A program made the translations under genes and the position numbers. Below, piece by piece: positions 43,006 through 52,270 of a stretch of 64,000 nt of DNA (positions within the stretch are counted from its first letter, which is position 1; every line of letters starts with the position of its first letter). Where the stretch lies: assembly GCF_900016645.1 (NCBI RefSeq), contig NZ_CDGJ01000027.1; one strand, written 5' to 3'. Source of the stretch: Acididesulfobacillus acetoxydans (lineage in GTDB: Bacteria; Bacillota; Desulfitobacteriia; Desulfitobacteriales; Desulfitobacteriaceae). The notes under the pieces are model-generated. The model was not told where the DNA came from. It did no database searches and saw nothing but the letters and a program-made list of their open reading frames with translations.

Positions 43006-43518
43006 ATGTTGAGACAAGGCTTCCGGTCATGGTGGACCGCTGGGATTCTGGTTATTTTTTTGGTTTTGTTAGGTGTTGTCCGCTGGCTGGTGATCCAGCC
43101 TTATGTGATTTCTTCTTCATCCATGGAACCGACCTTGAGGAGCGGAGACCGCGTGCTTGTTAACCGTTTGGCTTACCTTAATGCTGCCCCCTCCCGGGGG
43201 GATATTATTGTTTTTGCCTACCCGAAAGATCCTAAGAGAACGTTTGTCAAACGGGTCATTGCCGTACCGGGGGAAACCGTGGAACTGCGGGGAAACCAGG
43301 TCTTCATCGACGGGCAGGTGCTGAGGGAACCTTACTTAAAGGCGGGGGATTATCCGCCCTACGGTCCGGAGACGGTCCCGCGGGGTAAGGTCTTGGTTTT
43401 GGGGGACAACCGGCGTCAGAGCGAGGATTCCAGGGCGTGGGGGCTCCTTCCCCAGAGCGCGATTATCGGCAAGGTTTGGCTGACGTATTTTCCGTTTCAG
43501 CGTTGGAGGTTTTTTTAA
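43006..43518 (+). CDS. lepB: Signal peptidase I
   Basis: Membrane protease that removes signal peptides from secreted proteins. The 170-residue protein has one N-terminal membrane segment (about 8-28), the catalytic Ser in SSSMEPTLRSGD near 38, Lys in KRVIAVPGE near 80, and GDNRRQSEDSRAWG near 130. This is the short Gram-positive form. GAGGAG precedes the ATG; rbgA follows 39 bp later. Confidence 0.96.
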   Translation: MLRQGFRSWWTAGILVIFLVLLGVVRWLVIQPYVISSSSMEPTLRSGDRVLVNRLAYLNAAPSRGDIIVFAYPKDPKRTFVKRVIAVPGETVELRGNQVFIDGQVLREPYLKAGDYPPYGPETVPRGKVLVLGDNRRQSEDSRAWGLLPQSAIIGKVWLTYFPFQRWRFF

Positions 43519-43557
43519 GGGTTGCGGCGAGCCGGCCGGAACCCGGACGGAGGATTC

Positions 43558-44379
43558 ATGAGTATTCAATGGTTTCCCGGTCACATGGCGAAAACCAAAA
43601 GGCTGCTCACAGAGCAGCTTCAGTGGGTGGATGCCGTCGTTGAATTGGCCGATGCCAGGATCCCGGCAAGCAGCCGCAATCCGGTTTTAGCGGAGCTTCT
43701 GGGCAATAAGCCCAGGCTGTTGCTCTTGAATAAAACCGATTTGGCCGAAGAGGTTTGGACCAAGCGCTGGCTGGAGAGCCTGCGGGGACAGGGCCCGGCC
43801 TTCGGCATCAGCGCCGTCTCCGGCCGGGGCCTGGGCCGGATCACGCCGGAGTTGGCGAAGCTCACGGCCGAGAGAGCCTCGCGCCTGGCGGGGAAAGGAC
43901 TGCGCCCCCGACCGATAAGGGTCATGGTCGTGGGGATTCCGAACATCGGCAAATCCTCTTTGATCAACCAAATGGCCGGGGGCAGCAAAGCGAAAACTGG
44001 GGATAAGCCCGGAATTACCCGGGGAAACCAGTGGATACGGATTCATGATAAGATAGAGTTGTTGGACACCCCCGGTCTGCTCTGGCCCAAGTTCGAGGAT
44101 CCCGAGGTGGGCCGGAAATTGGCCGCAACGGGGGCCGTGAGGGATGAAGTTTTCGACGCGGAGGAGTTGGCGGTTTGGCTGCTCACCTGGCTGAAAGAGA
44201 ATAATGTCCGGGTACCCCCCCCCTATGAGAGTCGGGGCCAAGCCACGTTGGAGGAGATTGGGCGCCAGAGAGGCTGCTTGATGGCTGGGGGCCGGGTTGA
44301 CACCGGTAAAGCCGCCCAGGAATTTCTGCGGGAATTCCGGCGCGGGCGCTTAGGGCGCAATACCTTGGATCGGTTTTAG
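43558..44379 (+). CDS. rbgA: Ribosome biogenesis GTPase RbgA (YlqF)
   Basis: Circularly permuted GTPase needed for late 50S assembly. The 273-residue protein begins SIQWFPGHMAKTKR, has LNKTDL (G4) near 64, GIPNIGKSSLIN (P-loop) near 128, DTPG (G3) near 170, and a helical C-terminal domain. ATG 43558 has CGGAGGA upstream. It lies in its usual place between lepB and rnhB. Confidence 0.95.
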   Translation: MSIQWFPGHMAKTKRLLTEQLQWVDAVVELADARIPASSRNPVLAELLGNKPRLLLLNKTDLAEEVWTKRWLESLRGQGPAFGISAVSGRGLGRITPELAKLTAERASRLAGKGLRPRPIRVMVVGIPNIGKSSLINQMAGGSKAKTGDKPGITRGNQWIRIHDKIELLDTPGLLWPKFEDPEVGRKLAATGAVRDEVFDAEELAVWLLTWLKENNVRVPPPYESRGQATLEEIGRQRGCLMAGGRVDTGKAAQEFLREFRRGRLGRNTLDRF

Positions 44380-44737
44380 GCGGGCGGAGAGTCATGCTTT
44401 TGTGGTTACGCTGCTCCCATACATAGGCCTTGAAGGTTCGGGGCAAGCTAACCGGGAGCTTAAACCAACACGTGATTTGGCACAGACTTGAGAGCGGGCA
44501 TCTCCTTCAAGAATAGGCATATAATATTTAACTATGTCCCGAAATGGCGCGGGAAAAAAGGAAGTCGGGGGTCTGTGTCGAAATGACTAGGGGGGAGTCC
44601 GGCTTGGAAACGATAGCGCGCTTGAGCGTCCCGGCGCCTGTCCGTCTTAGGGCGGAGGGGCCCGGCCGGCGGCCGCTGAACGGTTGCCTGAGAGAGAAGC
44701 GTGCGCTGTGGTGAAGGATTCGGAGAAGCGCCGGATC
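44380..44737 (+). other. Spacer between rbgA and rnhB with possible RNA structure
   Basis: 358 bp. The first 130 bp can fold: GGAG...ATGC against GCATCTCC, CGCTGCTC against GAGAGCG, and an AAGCT-AACCGGG-AGCTT hairpin. TATAAT occurs at about 44519. It might encode a structured RNA, but no known class was matched. The last 60 bp are open in the rnhB frame. Confidence 0.35.
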
Positions 44738-45397
44738 ATGCGCTCGGTGGCACAAGAGGCGGAAGAGGTCCGGATCAAGGGACTCCTGCAAGTCGAGGAG
44801 AGCCTTTGGCGAGAGGGCTTTCTCCTGGTGGCCGGCCTTGATGAGGCGGGGCGGGGGCCGCTGGCGGGTCCGGTTTTCGCGGCGGCCTGTGTTCTTCCGG
44901 CGCGTTTTCAGCTGCCCGGACTCAACGATTCAAAATTGCTCAATGCCGGGAAAAGAGAGGCCCTGTTTCCTCTGATCCAAGAGCAGGCCTTGGCCTGGGC
45001 TGTGGCCGAAGCCAGTGTGGCGGAAATTGACTCCTTGAATATTTTACAAGCGACAAAATTGGCCATGGTGCGGGCGGTGAACGCCCTGAGAGTGAAGCCT
45101 CATTACCTTTTAATCGACGCCTTGGAGCTGCCCTTGGCGCTGCCCCAGCGCGCGTTGATAGGGGGAGACCGCTTGAGCGCGAGTATTGCGGCGGCATCGA
45201 TTCTGGCTAAGGTGGAACGGGACAAACTCATGGAGCGGCTGGACGCGCTTTATCCGGGATATGGTTTTGTCCGGCATAAAGGGTATGGGACCAGGGAGCA
45301 CTTGCAAGCCCTGCAAGACTTGGGCCCGTGTCCGGCACACCGCCGCAGTTTTGCACCGGTCCGCACCCGGGCAGGCGGGAAAACTGAATTCATTTGA
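44738..45397 (+). CDS. rnhB: Ribonuclease HII
   Basis: Removes RNA from RNA/DNA hybrids and misincorporated ribonucleotides. The 219-residue protein has VAGLDEAGRGPLAGPV with the DE pair near 35, LLIDALELP near 125 and GGDRLSASIAAASILAK with the later catalytic Asp near 145. ATG 44738 is an approximate choice (GGAG 12 bases upstream); in-frame GTG 44708 or 44711 would add ten residues. The nuo promoter overlaps its last codons. Confidence 0.93.
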   Translation: MRSVAQEAEEVRIKGLLQVEESLWREGFLLVAGLDEAGRGPLAGPVFAAACVLPARFQLPGLNDSKLLNAGKREALFPLIQEQALAWAVAEASVAEIDSLNILQATKLAMVRAVNALRVKPHYLLIDALELPLALPQRALIGGDRLSASIAAASILAKVERDKLMERLDALYPGYGFVRHKGYGTREHLQALQDLGPCPAHRRSFAPVRTRAGGKTEFI

Positions 45398-45422
45398 CGC
45401 GATCCTGGGATTGTGGCAAAAT
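45394..45422 (+). promoter_or_regulatory. Probable promoter of the nuo operon
   Basis: TTGACG (45394-45399) and CAAAAT (45417-45422), spacer 17 bases, about 55 bp before nuoA and overlapping the rnhB stop. Confidence 0.55.
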
Positions 45423-45475
45423 GAGTTTGGCTTATATAAAAGATAAAAATATGGAATGAAGGGAGGGTAAAGGAG

Positions 45476-45832
45476 ATGTCTGATAATTTTGCTGCCGTAG
45501 GGGTTTTGTTGATTTTCGCGATTGCACTGCCGCTAATCATGATGGCCGTTCCCAAATTGATTGCTCCGAATAAGCCCAATAAGGAGAAGCTGACGCCGTA
45601 TGAATGCGGAAACGAAACCATCGGCAGGACCTGGATCGGCTTCAAGAGCAACTATTTCCTGTATGCACTCGTGTTTACCGCTTTTGACGTGGAAACGGTT
45701 TTTCTGTATCCGTGGGCTCTGACATTCCGTAAACTGGGGACCTTTGCGTTCGTGGAAATGTTTGTCTTTATCGCCATTCTCTTGGTCGGTTTCTGGTATG
45801 CTTGGAAGGAAGGTGCTTTGGAGTGGATGTAG
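45476..45832 (+). CDS. nuoA: NADH-quinone oxidoreductase subunit A
   Basis: Small membrane subunit of complex I, 118 residues with three membrane segments. It has the conserved loop KLTPYECGNETIG between segments 1 and 2 (Cys near the quinone site) and FDVETVFLYPWA in segment 2. GGGAGGG and AAGGAG precede the ATG. First gene of an eleven-gene operon; nuoB overlaps its end by ten bases. Confidence 0.96.
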   Translation: MSDNFAAVGVLLIFAIALPLIMMAVPKLIAPNKPNKEKLTPYECGNETIGRTWIGFKSNYFLYALVFTAFDVETVFLYPWALTFRKLGTFAFVEMFVFIAILLVGFWYAWKEGALEWM

Positions 45833-46344
45833 CAAAAGAAAAAGAGCTCCGCGAGGCCGAATTGCTGGTGGAAAAGAATGTCCTTGTCACCACAATCGAC
45901 AAAGTGCTCAACTGGGCTCGGGGGCACTCCTTCTGGCCGGTCACCTTTGGCTTGGCTTGCTGCGCGATTGAAATGATGGCGACGGGGGATTCGCGTTATG
46001 ATATTTCGCGTTTTGGCTGGGAAGTTTTCCGGGCTTCACCGCGTCAGGCCGATCTGATGATCGTGGCGGGGACCTGCACCCGGAAAATGGCGCCTCTCTT
46101 GCGGCGGATCTATGATCAGATGCCGGAGCCCAAGTGGGTGATCGCCATGGGCAGCTGTGCCTCGGCCGGCGGGCCTTTTATCGATTCCTATGCTATGCTC
46201 CCCGGAGTGGACAAGGTGGTGCCGGTGGATGTCTATATCCCCGGGTGTCCTCCGCGTCCGGAGTCTTTGCTATACGGGATTTTGCAGCTTCAGCAAAAGG
46301 TTGCCAATCCCGCCAAGGTGAGGTTGATGCAACATGGGAAATAA
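45823..46344 (+). CDS. nuoB: NADH-quinone oxidoreductase subunit B
   Basis: Peripheral subunit that binds cluster N2, the last electron donor to quinone. The 173-residue protein has all four cysteine ligands: LACCAIEMMA (adjacent pair), GTCTRKMAP, GSCAS and PGCPPRPE. GTG 45823 is chosen, as GGAAGGTG lies eight bases upstream and homologues start near here. It overlaps both nuoA and nuoC. Confidence 0.96.
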   Translation: MDVAKEKELREAELLVEKNVLVTTIDKVLNWARGHSFWPVTFGLACCAIEMMATGDSRYDISRFGWEVFRASPRQADLMIVAGTCTRKMAPLLRRIYDQMPEPKWVIAMGSCASAGGPFIDSYAMLPGVDKVVPVDVYIPGCPPRPESLLYGILQLQQKVANPAKVRLMQHGK

Positions 46345-46825
46345 AGAGATTTTGCGGCAGCGTGTCGAAGAACTGGCCGCTAAGGTAAGCGGTGAAGTGG
46401 AAGAACTGAGCGGTGTCCTGATCCTAAAGGTTAAAGGAGCATACCTCTCCGAGACCCTGAGCGCCGCGAAAAGCTTCCCGGATGTGCCTTGTGATTTTCT
46501 CCACGATATGACAGCCCTCGATTTGAAGGATCATTTTGAAGTTGTTTATCAGCTCTCGAGTTTGCACGGCCCGCAACGCCTGCGCGTCAAGGGAACGGTC
46601 GACCGCGAGCACCCGGTGGTCAACAGTGTGACCCGTCTGTGGCGGGGGGCCAATTTCCTGGAACGGGAGGCCTATGATATGTTTGGCATTGAGTTTAAAG
46701 GTCACCCGAATCTTAAGCGCATTTACCTCTGGGACGATTTTGAGGGCTACCCGCTGCGCAAAGACTACGTGACCGAGAGTTTAGAGGAACGTTCGGTGGT
46801 CTTGCCACTGAAAAAAGGGGAATAG
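46334..46825 (+). CDS. nuoC: NADH-quinone oxidoreductase subunit C
   Basis: Peripheral-arm subunit of 163 residues (30-kDa family), separate from NuoD. The conserved core is DLKDHFEVVYQL, then VNSVTRLWRGANFLEREAYDMFGI and HPNLKRIYLWDDFEGYPLRKDY. It overlaps nuoB by eleven bases, so translation is probably coupled. Confidence 0.95.
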   Translation: MGNKEILRQRVEELAAKVSGEVEELSGVLILKVKGAYLSETLSAAKSFPDVPCDFLHDMTALDLKDHFEVVYQLSSLHGPQRLRVKGTVDREHPVVNSVTRLWRGANFLEREAYDMFGIEFKGHPNLKRIYLWDDFEGYPLRKDYVTESLEERSVVLPLKKGE

Positions 46826-46837
46826 GAGGGAGAAACC

Positions 46838-47941
46838 ATGGGATTGGAACGCACCGAAGAACTGTCTTTGAACATGGGCCCTCAGCACCCCAGCATGCAC
46901 GGTGTTTTCCGGATGGTCGTTACATTTGACGGTGAAGTGATTACGAAGATCGAGCCCAAAGTGGGTTATTTGCACCGGGGCTTGGAGAAGTTGGCTGAGA
47001 GCCGGACTTACACGCAGTTCATTCCCTATACGGATCGCTTGGACTATCTATCCGCCCCGCACAATAATATGGCTTATGTGCAGACGGTGGAGAAGTTGAT
47101 GGGGGTTCAGCTGCCGGAGAGAGCCGAGTACTTAAGAGTGATCTTCGCCGAATTGGCCCGCATTGCCAGCCATTTGGTCTTCATCGCCAGCACCGCCTTG
47201 GACATGGCGGGTTGGACGGCCTGGACCTACTGCTTTAGGGACCGGGAAAGGATTTTGGATCTGTTCGAAATGAGCGCCGGCAGCCGTCTGACGGTTAACG
47301 CCATGCGCATTGGGGGGTTCAACCGGGATGTGCCGCCTGAATTTTGGCCGGCTTTGAAGTCGTTCTTGGATGACCTGCCGGAAATGATGGAAGAGTACTT
47401 CGGCATCTTTTACGGCAACGAAATTGTGATGGCCCGCTTGAAAAGTGTGGGTATCCTGCCCAAAGAATTGGCTGAGAACCTGTCCATCACGGGGCCGGTC
47501 TTGCGCGCTTCCGGCGTTCAGTACGATGTGCGCAAAGCTGAGCCTTACGGGATTTATGATCGCTTTGATTTTGAGGTGCCGGTACGCTATGGCTGCGACT
47601 CTTATGATCGCACCTTGCTGCGTCTGGACGAGATCAGGGAAAGCGGCAAGATTTTGCGCCAAGCCATGCGGGACATTCCGGAGGGCCCGGTGACGGCTAA
47701 GGTTTCCAAGATTATTAAGCCGCCGGCCGGTGAGGTCTACCACCGGGTGGAGAATCCCAAAGGGGAATTGGGCTTCTATATTGTCAGCGACGGCTCACCT
47801 AAGCCGGCGCGCGTGCGCATTCGCTCCGGCACTTTTATCAACATCCAGATGCTGCCGATTGTGGCTCTGGGGTGGAAGATCCAGGATTTGATCGCGATCT
47901 TTGCTACCTTGGACGCGGTGCTGGGAGAAGTGGACAAGTAG
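46838..47941 (+). CDS. nuoD: NADH-quinone oxidoreductase subunit D
   Basis: The 49-kDa-family subunit that forms the quinone pocket with NuoB, 367 residues. It starts with the signature LSLNMGPQHPSMHGVFR (quinone-contact His), followed by KVGYLHRGLEKL, YTDRLDYLS and a C-terminal SGTFINIQMLPIV...DLIAIFATLDAVLGEVD. GGAGGG precedes the ATG. Confidence 0.97.
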   Translation: MGLERTEELSLNMGPQHPSMHGVFRMVVTFDGEVITKIEPKVGYLHRGLEKLAESRTYTQFIPYTDRLDYLSAPHNNMAYVQTVEKLMGVQLPERAEYLRVIFAELARIASHLVFIASTALDMAGWTAWTYCFRDRERILDLFEMSAGSRLTVNAMRIGGFNRDVPPEFWPALKSFLDDLPEMMEEYFGIFYGNEIVMARLKSVGILPKELAENLSITGPVLRASGVQYDVRKAEPYGIYDRFDFEVPVRYGCDSYDRTLLRLDEIRESGKILRQAMRDIPEGPVTAKVSKIIKPPAGEVYHRVENPKGELGFYIVSDGSPKPARVRIRSGTFINIQMLPIVALGWKIQDLIAIFATLDAVLGEVDK

Positions 47942-47981
47942 GAAATTTACTGGTGGGAAATTCCCATGAGGGGAGAATGAA

Positions 47982-49037
47982 ATGAACGCTTTGAATCAAC
48001 TGCCCCTGAATATAGCGGCTGCCATCCGTTCATTGTTTGGGGATCCCCATTCTATCTGGGCAGATTTGACAATGGACATAATCAGTATCATTTTGGTCAT
48101 TGTTCTGATTGTATTGGCAGCGCTGATTCTCATTTTGCTCGAACGCAAGGTGGCCGGCTGGACTTCACAAAGGCCGGGTCCCAACCGTCTCGGTCCGCAC
48201 GGCTGGTTTCAAACGATTGCCGATGCCTTGAAGCTGATGGGGAAAGAAGATGTCACTCCGGCGGGAGCTGATCGGCTGATGTTTAAGATCGCCCCCATGA
48301 TTATGTTTGCTCTGCCGATGATGACCTTGGCCGTTATTCCCTATGGTCACGGGATGGCGCCGATTCGTCTCAATTTAGGAATAGTCTATTATCTGGCTAT
48401 TTCCGCGGTTTCGACTTTAGCTCTCCTGATGGCGGGCTGGAGTTCCAACAACAAATACTCCCTGCTCGGAGGCATGCGGGCGGTGGCCCAGATGATCAGC
48501 TATGAAATTCCTTTGGTATTCTCGCTTTTGGGTGTGGTGATGATTACGCAGACGTTCAACCTGTCTCAAATCGTGGCGGATCAGCATACCATACCGTTCA
48601 TCGTCCTGCAGCCGCTGGCTTTTGTCGTCTACCTCATTGCCGGGGTGGCCGAGGTCAACCGCGCTCCCTTTGATTTGGTAGAAGCGGACCAGGAAGTCGT
48701 CGCCGGCCCTTTTACGGAGTATACCGGCTTGCGCTGGGGCTTGTTTTTCTTAGGTGAGTACGGGAACATGACGGCGGTCGCCGCTTTGACCACGACCATG
48801 TTTTTGGGCGGCTGGCAAGGGCCGGCCATACTTCCCGGTTATGTCTGGTTTTTCCTGAAAGTGGGCATCATCATTTTTTTCCAGATGTGGGTACGCTGGA
48901 CTTTCCCCCGCATTCGGATTGACCACCTGATGGGGCTGGCTTGGAAAGTCCTCTTGCCGCTTTCGATTCTCAATATCTTCTTAACGGGTGTGGGCATTTA
49001 TATTTACCAGCTCATCGTCCCGCGGATTGGAGGGTAA
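47982..49037 (+). CDS. nuoH: NADH-quinone oxidoreductase subunit H
   Basis: Membrane subunit joining the peripheral arm to the proton-pumping arm, 351 residues with about eight membrane segments. It has ERKVAGWTSQRPGPNRLGPHGW near 52, EVNRAPFDLVEADQE near 225 and WVRWTFPRIRIDHLM near 305, the family motifs. GGGGAGA precedes the ATG. Confidence 0.97.
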   Translation: MNALNQLPLNIAAAIRSLFGDPHSIWADLTMDIISIILVIVLIVLAALILILLERKVAGWTSQRPGPNRLGPHGWFQTIADALKLMGKEDVTPAGADRLMFKIAPMIMFALPMMTLAVIPYGHGMAPIRLNLGIVYYLAISAVSTLALLMAGWSSNNKYSLLGGMRAVAQMISYEIPLVFSLLGVVMITQTFNLSQIVADQHTIPFIVLQPLAFVVYLIAGVAEVNRAPFDLVEADQEVVAGPFTEYTGLRWGLFFLGEYGNMTAVAALTTTMFLGGWQGPAILPGYVWFFLKVGIIIFFQMWVRWTFPRIRIDHLMGLAWKVLLPLSILNIFLTGVGIYIYQLIVPRIGG

Positions 49038-49041
49038 GCGA

Positions 49042-49452
49042 GTGTTTGGTAAAGGGTTGTTTACCGGGTTGGGTATCACGCTGAAGAGGATGCTGGGCCC
49101 GAATATCACGGAGTTCTACCCGGAAGAAATGCCGAATCTCCCTCCCCGGACGCGCAGTTCCATGGGACTCGATCCCGAGAAGTGTATTTCGTGCAACATG
49201 TGTGCCAATGCCTGTCCCAACAAAGTGATTACCATTACCAGTGAGAAAGGGGAAAGCAATAAGAAAGTTCTCAAGTCTTACCGGATGGATGTGGGCCGCT
49301 GCCTGTTCTGCGGGCTCTGTACGGAAGCGTGTCCGACCGGGGCTTTGCATGTTACGCAGCAGTTTGAAAATGCCATCTACGAAGCGGACGAACTCAAGTG
49401 GGACATGATCGAAAGGGCCGGCAAGTCACGTGGGAGGGGGGAACAGGCATGA
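49042..49452 (+). CDS. nuoI: NADH-quinone oxidoreductase subunit I
   Basis: Carries clusters N6a and N6b in the peripheral arm, 136 residues. Two complete ferredoxin motifs are present: CISCNMCANACPNK near 50 and CLFCGLCTEACPTG near 93. Start GTG 49042 with GGAGGG upstream; its stop overlaps the nuoJ ATG. Confidence 0.96.
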   Translation: MFGKGLFTGLGITLKRMLGPNITEFYPEEMPNLPPRTRSSMGLDPEKCISCNMCANACPNKVITITSEKGESNKKVLKSYRMDVGRCLFCGLCTEACPTGALHVTQQFENAIYEADELKWDMIERAGKSRGRGEQA

Positions 49453-49952
49453 GTACCGTCGTCTTCTTTATTTTTGCCATACTGGCGGTGGCATCCGCCT
49501 GGGGAGTTGTGACCTCGAAAAACATTGTGCACAGCGCCTTCTTTCTGGCCTTGACCTTTGTGGGCGTGGCGGCTCTCTATGTCCTTCTGAACGCTGACTT
49601 CATCGCCGCCGTACAAATACTCGTCTACACGGGCGCTGTCTCGATCATGGTCGTTTTCGCGGTTATGCTCACTTTGCGGGGAGATGTCCGGGAAAGCAGC
49701 GAGGAAAACCGTAAGTGGGGCTGGGGTCTATTTACGGCCGGTCTCCTGTTCGTGGTGATCGCGCTCGTGATCCTGACGAACACGGACTGGCGGATTCTGG
49801 CGGGTCCCTGGACGGTGCAAAATACGGCGGCCTCATTATCCAAGCTGCTCTTAACCAGTTACATGATTCCGTTTGAGGCTTCTGCGATTCTTCTGACCAT
49901 TGCTCTCATCGGAGCCGTGATCCTGGCGAAGGGAGTGAAAGAGGACAAATGA
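49449..49952 (+). CDS. nuoJ: NADH-quinone oxidoreductase subunit J
   Basis: Membrane subunit of 167 residues with five membrane segments and the conserved third-segment stretch AVQILVYTGAVSIMVVFAVML, which carries the bent helix that rearranges during turnover. ATG 49449 overlaps the nuoI stop (ATGA), and its own stop overlaps nuoK (ATGA). Confidence 0.95.
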   Translation: MSTVVFFIFAILAVASAWGVVTSKNIVHSAFFLALTFVGVAALYVLLNADFIAAVQILVYTGAVSIMVVFAVMLTLRGDVRESSEENRKWGWGLFTAGLLFVVIALVILTNTDWRILAGPWTVQNTAASLSKLLLTSYMIPFEASAILLTIALIGAVILAKGVKEDK

Positions 49953-50272
49953 ACTTCAACTTAAGTGTGGGGCTTTCCACTTATCTTTTGGTTGGGGCCA
50001 TGCTATTCTGCCTGGGTTTGTACGGGGTGTTTGTCAAGAAGAACATCGTCGCGGTTCTCATGTCGATTGAGCTGATGCTCAATGCGGTGAATCTGAATTT
50101 TGTGGCCTTCAACCGTTTCCTCGCTGTCAGCAGTGTGGTGGGGCAGGTGGCGGCTCTCTTTGTCATCGTTTTGGCGGCTGCCGAGGTGGCGGTCGGTCTG
50201 GCTCTGGTTATTGCCATTTACAGGACCAGGCATACGACGAACACGGATGAGTTCAATTGGCTGAAATGGTAA
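49949..50272 (+). CDS. nuoK: NADH-quinone oxidoreductase subunit K
   Basis: Small membrane subunit of 107 residues with three membrane segments. It contains the conserved MSIELMLNAVNLNFVAF (membrane Glu for proton transfer) and AAAEVAVGLALVIAIYR with a second Glu. It starts within the end of nuoJ. Confidence 0.96.
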   Translation: MNFNLSVGLSTYLLVGAMLFCLGLYGVFVKKNIVAVLMSIELMLNAVNLNFVAFNRFLAVSSVVGQVAALFVIVLAAAEVAVGLALVIAIYRTRHTTNTDEFNWLKW

Positions 50273-50293
50273 CGGAGTCTATGGAGAAGGTAG

Positions 50294-52270
50294 GTGTTCA
50301 CGGAAATGCATTCGCTGTATGAGTGGGCTTGGGTAATCCCGGCCTTGCCCTTTTTATCGTTTCTCCTGATTGCTTTTGTCACGAAACGTTCAAAGGGCCT
50401 GTCTGCCGCAGTCTCGATTCTGGCCATACTCTGCGCCTTCGGTCTGGCCATCGCTATTGCCGTTGGGGTCATAGGATCCGGGTCGGAAATCGTCAAGCAC
50501 CCGGTCATCACCAGTATCAACTGGCTCGATATAAGCGGTTTGAAGTTGAACTTCGGCACCGTCGTCGATCCTTTAAGTACGATGATGCTCTTCGTCGTGG
50601 GTCTGGTGGCTTCGATGGTGCAGATTTACTCAGTCGGGTACATGCATGGGGATCGGGGCTGGTCCCGTTACTTTGCCTATCAATCCCTGTTTGCCATGTC
50701 CATGCTGGGACTGGTCATTGCTACGAATCTCTTGGAACTCTTCATCTTCTGGGAATTGGTTGGGCTTTGTTCCTATCTCCTGATTGGTTTCTGGTATCAC
50801 AAGGTTTCCGCCCGCGAAGCGGCCAAGAAGGCTTTTATGACCACAAGGGTGGGAGATTTTGGGCTTTTGCTCGGTATTCTCTTCCTCTACGGCAAATACG
50901 GGACGCTGGATTTCGTCCATCTGGCGGCGCTCATGAACGGCACAGCTCAGGGTTTCGCCTTGGCGGGCGGGGTCGGGTACATCACCTTAACCGCTTTTTT
51001 GCTCTTCGTGGGCCCGATTGGCAAGTCCGGCCAGTTCCCGCTGCATGTCTGGCTGCCGGATGCCATGGAAGGTCCGACTCCCGTGTCGGCCCTTATCCAC
51101 GCGGCCACCATGGTCGTGGCCGGGGTTTTCCTGGTGGCGCGGATTTATTTCATCTTTCAGCATGCCGCGCCGGGGGCTTTGGAATTCGTGGCCGGGCTGG
51201 GGGCGTTTACCGCTATCTTTGCCGCCACGATTGCCATTGCCCAGGATGACATTAAGAGGATTCTCGCTTATTCAACTCTGAGCCAACTGGGATATATGAT
51301 GTTTGCCCTGGGTGTGGGTTCGCTGACAGCTTCCATGTTTCACCTTATGACCCACGCTTTTTTCAAAGCCCTGATGTTCCTGGGAGCCGGTTCAGTCATC
51401 CACGCCCTGCATGAGAAACAAAATATCTGGGATATGGGCGGTCTCTGGAAGAAAATGCCGATCACCGGGACGACGTTCGCCATCGGGGTCTTGGCTATCT
51501 CCGGAATTCCGCCTTTCGCCGGTTTCTGGTCCAAAGACGAGATTCTCTCCGCGGCCTTGCAGAACGGCCATCCCATTATTTATGCGGTGGGTCTCTTCAC
51601 GGCGTTCCTGACGGCGTTCTATATGGGCCGACTTTTCTTCGTCGCTTTCATGGGGCCGGAGAAGAAGGAAAACCACCCGCATGAATCCCCTTATTGGATG
51701 ACGGTGCCCCTGATTGTCCTGGCGTTCTTCAGTACGGTCGGAGGCCTGGTCGCCTTGCCTTACCACAATTTCGCCTACTACGTACGAAACTACGTCTCCG
51801 TTAACGGGGTGGTCAGCTTAGAAGCCTTTGCGCACGAGGGTATGGCCTGGGGCTTGGCGGGTATCTCCGTGCTTTTCGGTCTGGCCGGTCTCGTCTTGGC
51901 CTATATGACCTATGTCACCGAGACCATCAAGGCCGAAGCGGTCGCGGCCAGGTTCCCGGGAGTGTACAAACTGCTCAAGAACAAATACTATATCGACGAA
52001 ATTTACCTCTGGCTCATCCACAACATCATGGACGGTGTGGGCAAGGTGTTGTACTGGTTTGATATCCACATCATCGACGGAGTTATCAACGGGCTGGCCC
52101 TGGTGACCCGGGGTGGAGCAGGCGGTCTGCGCCGGGTGCATACGGGACAGTTGCAGACTTACGCTTTGGTGTTCTTCCTGGCGGTCGTCGTGGTTTTTCT
52201 GGCTTATACGATGGGCACCGGCCAGGTTTCGGCCCTTAATCCGTTAGCAATGCTGGGAGGTGTGAAATAA
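50294..52270 (+). CDS. nuoL: NADH-quinone oxidoreductase subunit L
   Basis: Distal antiporter-like proton pump subunit, 658 residues, about sixteen membrane segments and the long lateral helix toward the C terminus. It has YSVGYMHGDRG, FWELVGLCSYLLIGFW, GKSGQFPLHVWLPDAMEGPTPVSALIHAATMV and HAFFKALMFLGAGS. Start GTG 50294 (GGAGAAGG upstream) or ATG 50306. Its stop overlaps the nuoM ATG (TAATG). Confidence 0.96.
   Translation: MFTEMHSLYEWAWVIPALPFLSFLLIAFVTKRSKGLSAAVSILAILCAFGLAIAIAVGVIGSGSEIVKHPVITSINWLDISGLKLNFGTVVDPLSTMMLFVVGLVASMVQIYSVGYMHGDRGWSRYFAYQSLFAMSMLGLVIATNLLELFIFWELVGLCSYLLIGFWYHKVSAREAAKKAFMTTRVGDFGLLLGILFLYGKYGTLDFVHLAALMNGTAQGFALAGGVGYITLTAFLLFVGPIGKSGQFPLHVWLPDAMEGPTPVSALIHAATMVVAGVFLVARIYFIFQHAAPGALEFVAGLGAFTAIFAATIAIAQDDIKRILAYSTLSQLGYMMFALGVGSLTASMFHLMTHAFFKALMFLGAGSVIHALHEKQNIWDMGGLWKKMPITGTTFAIGVLAISGIPPFAGFWSKDEILSAALQNGHPIIYAVGLFTAFLTAFYMGRLFFVAFMGPEKKENHPHESPYWMTVPLIVLAFFSTVGGLVALPYHNFAYYVRNYVSVNGVVSLEAFAHEGMAWGLAGISVLFGLAGLVLAYMTYVTETIKAEAVAARFPGVYKLLKNKYYIDEIYLWLIHNIMDGVGKVLYWFDIHIIDGVINGLALVTRGGAGGLRRVHTGQLQTYALVFFLAVVVVFLAYTMGTGQVSALNPLAMLGGVK

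Noticed and set aside
42873..43163. Plus-strand frame overlapping lepB start
   Set aside because: It overlaps most of the first third of lepB in another frame and has no family features.
44380..44520. 6S RNA in the rbgA-rnhB spacer
   Set aside because: Too short, and the central bubble flanked by complementary stems typical of 6S RNA was not seen; kept only as an unspecified structured spacer.
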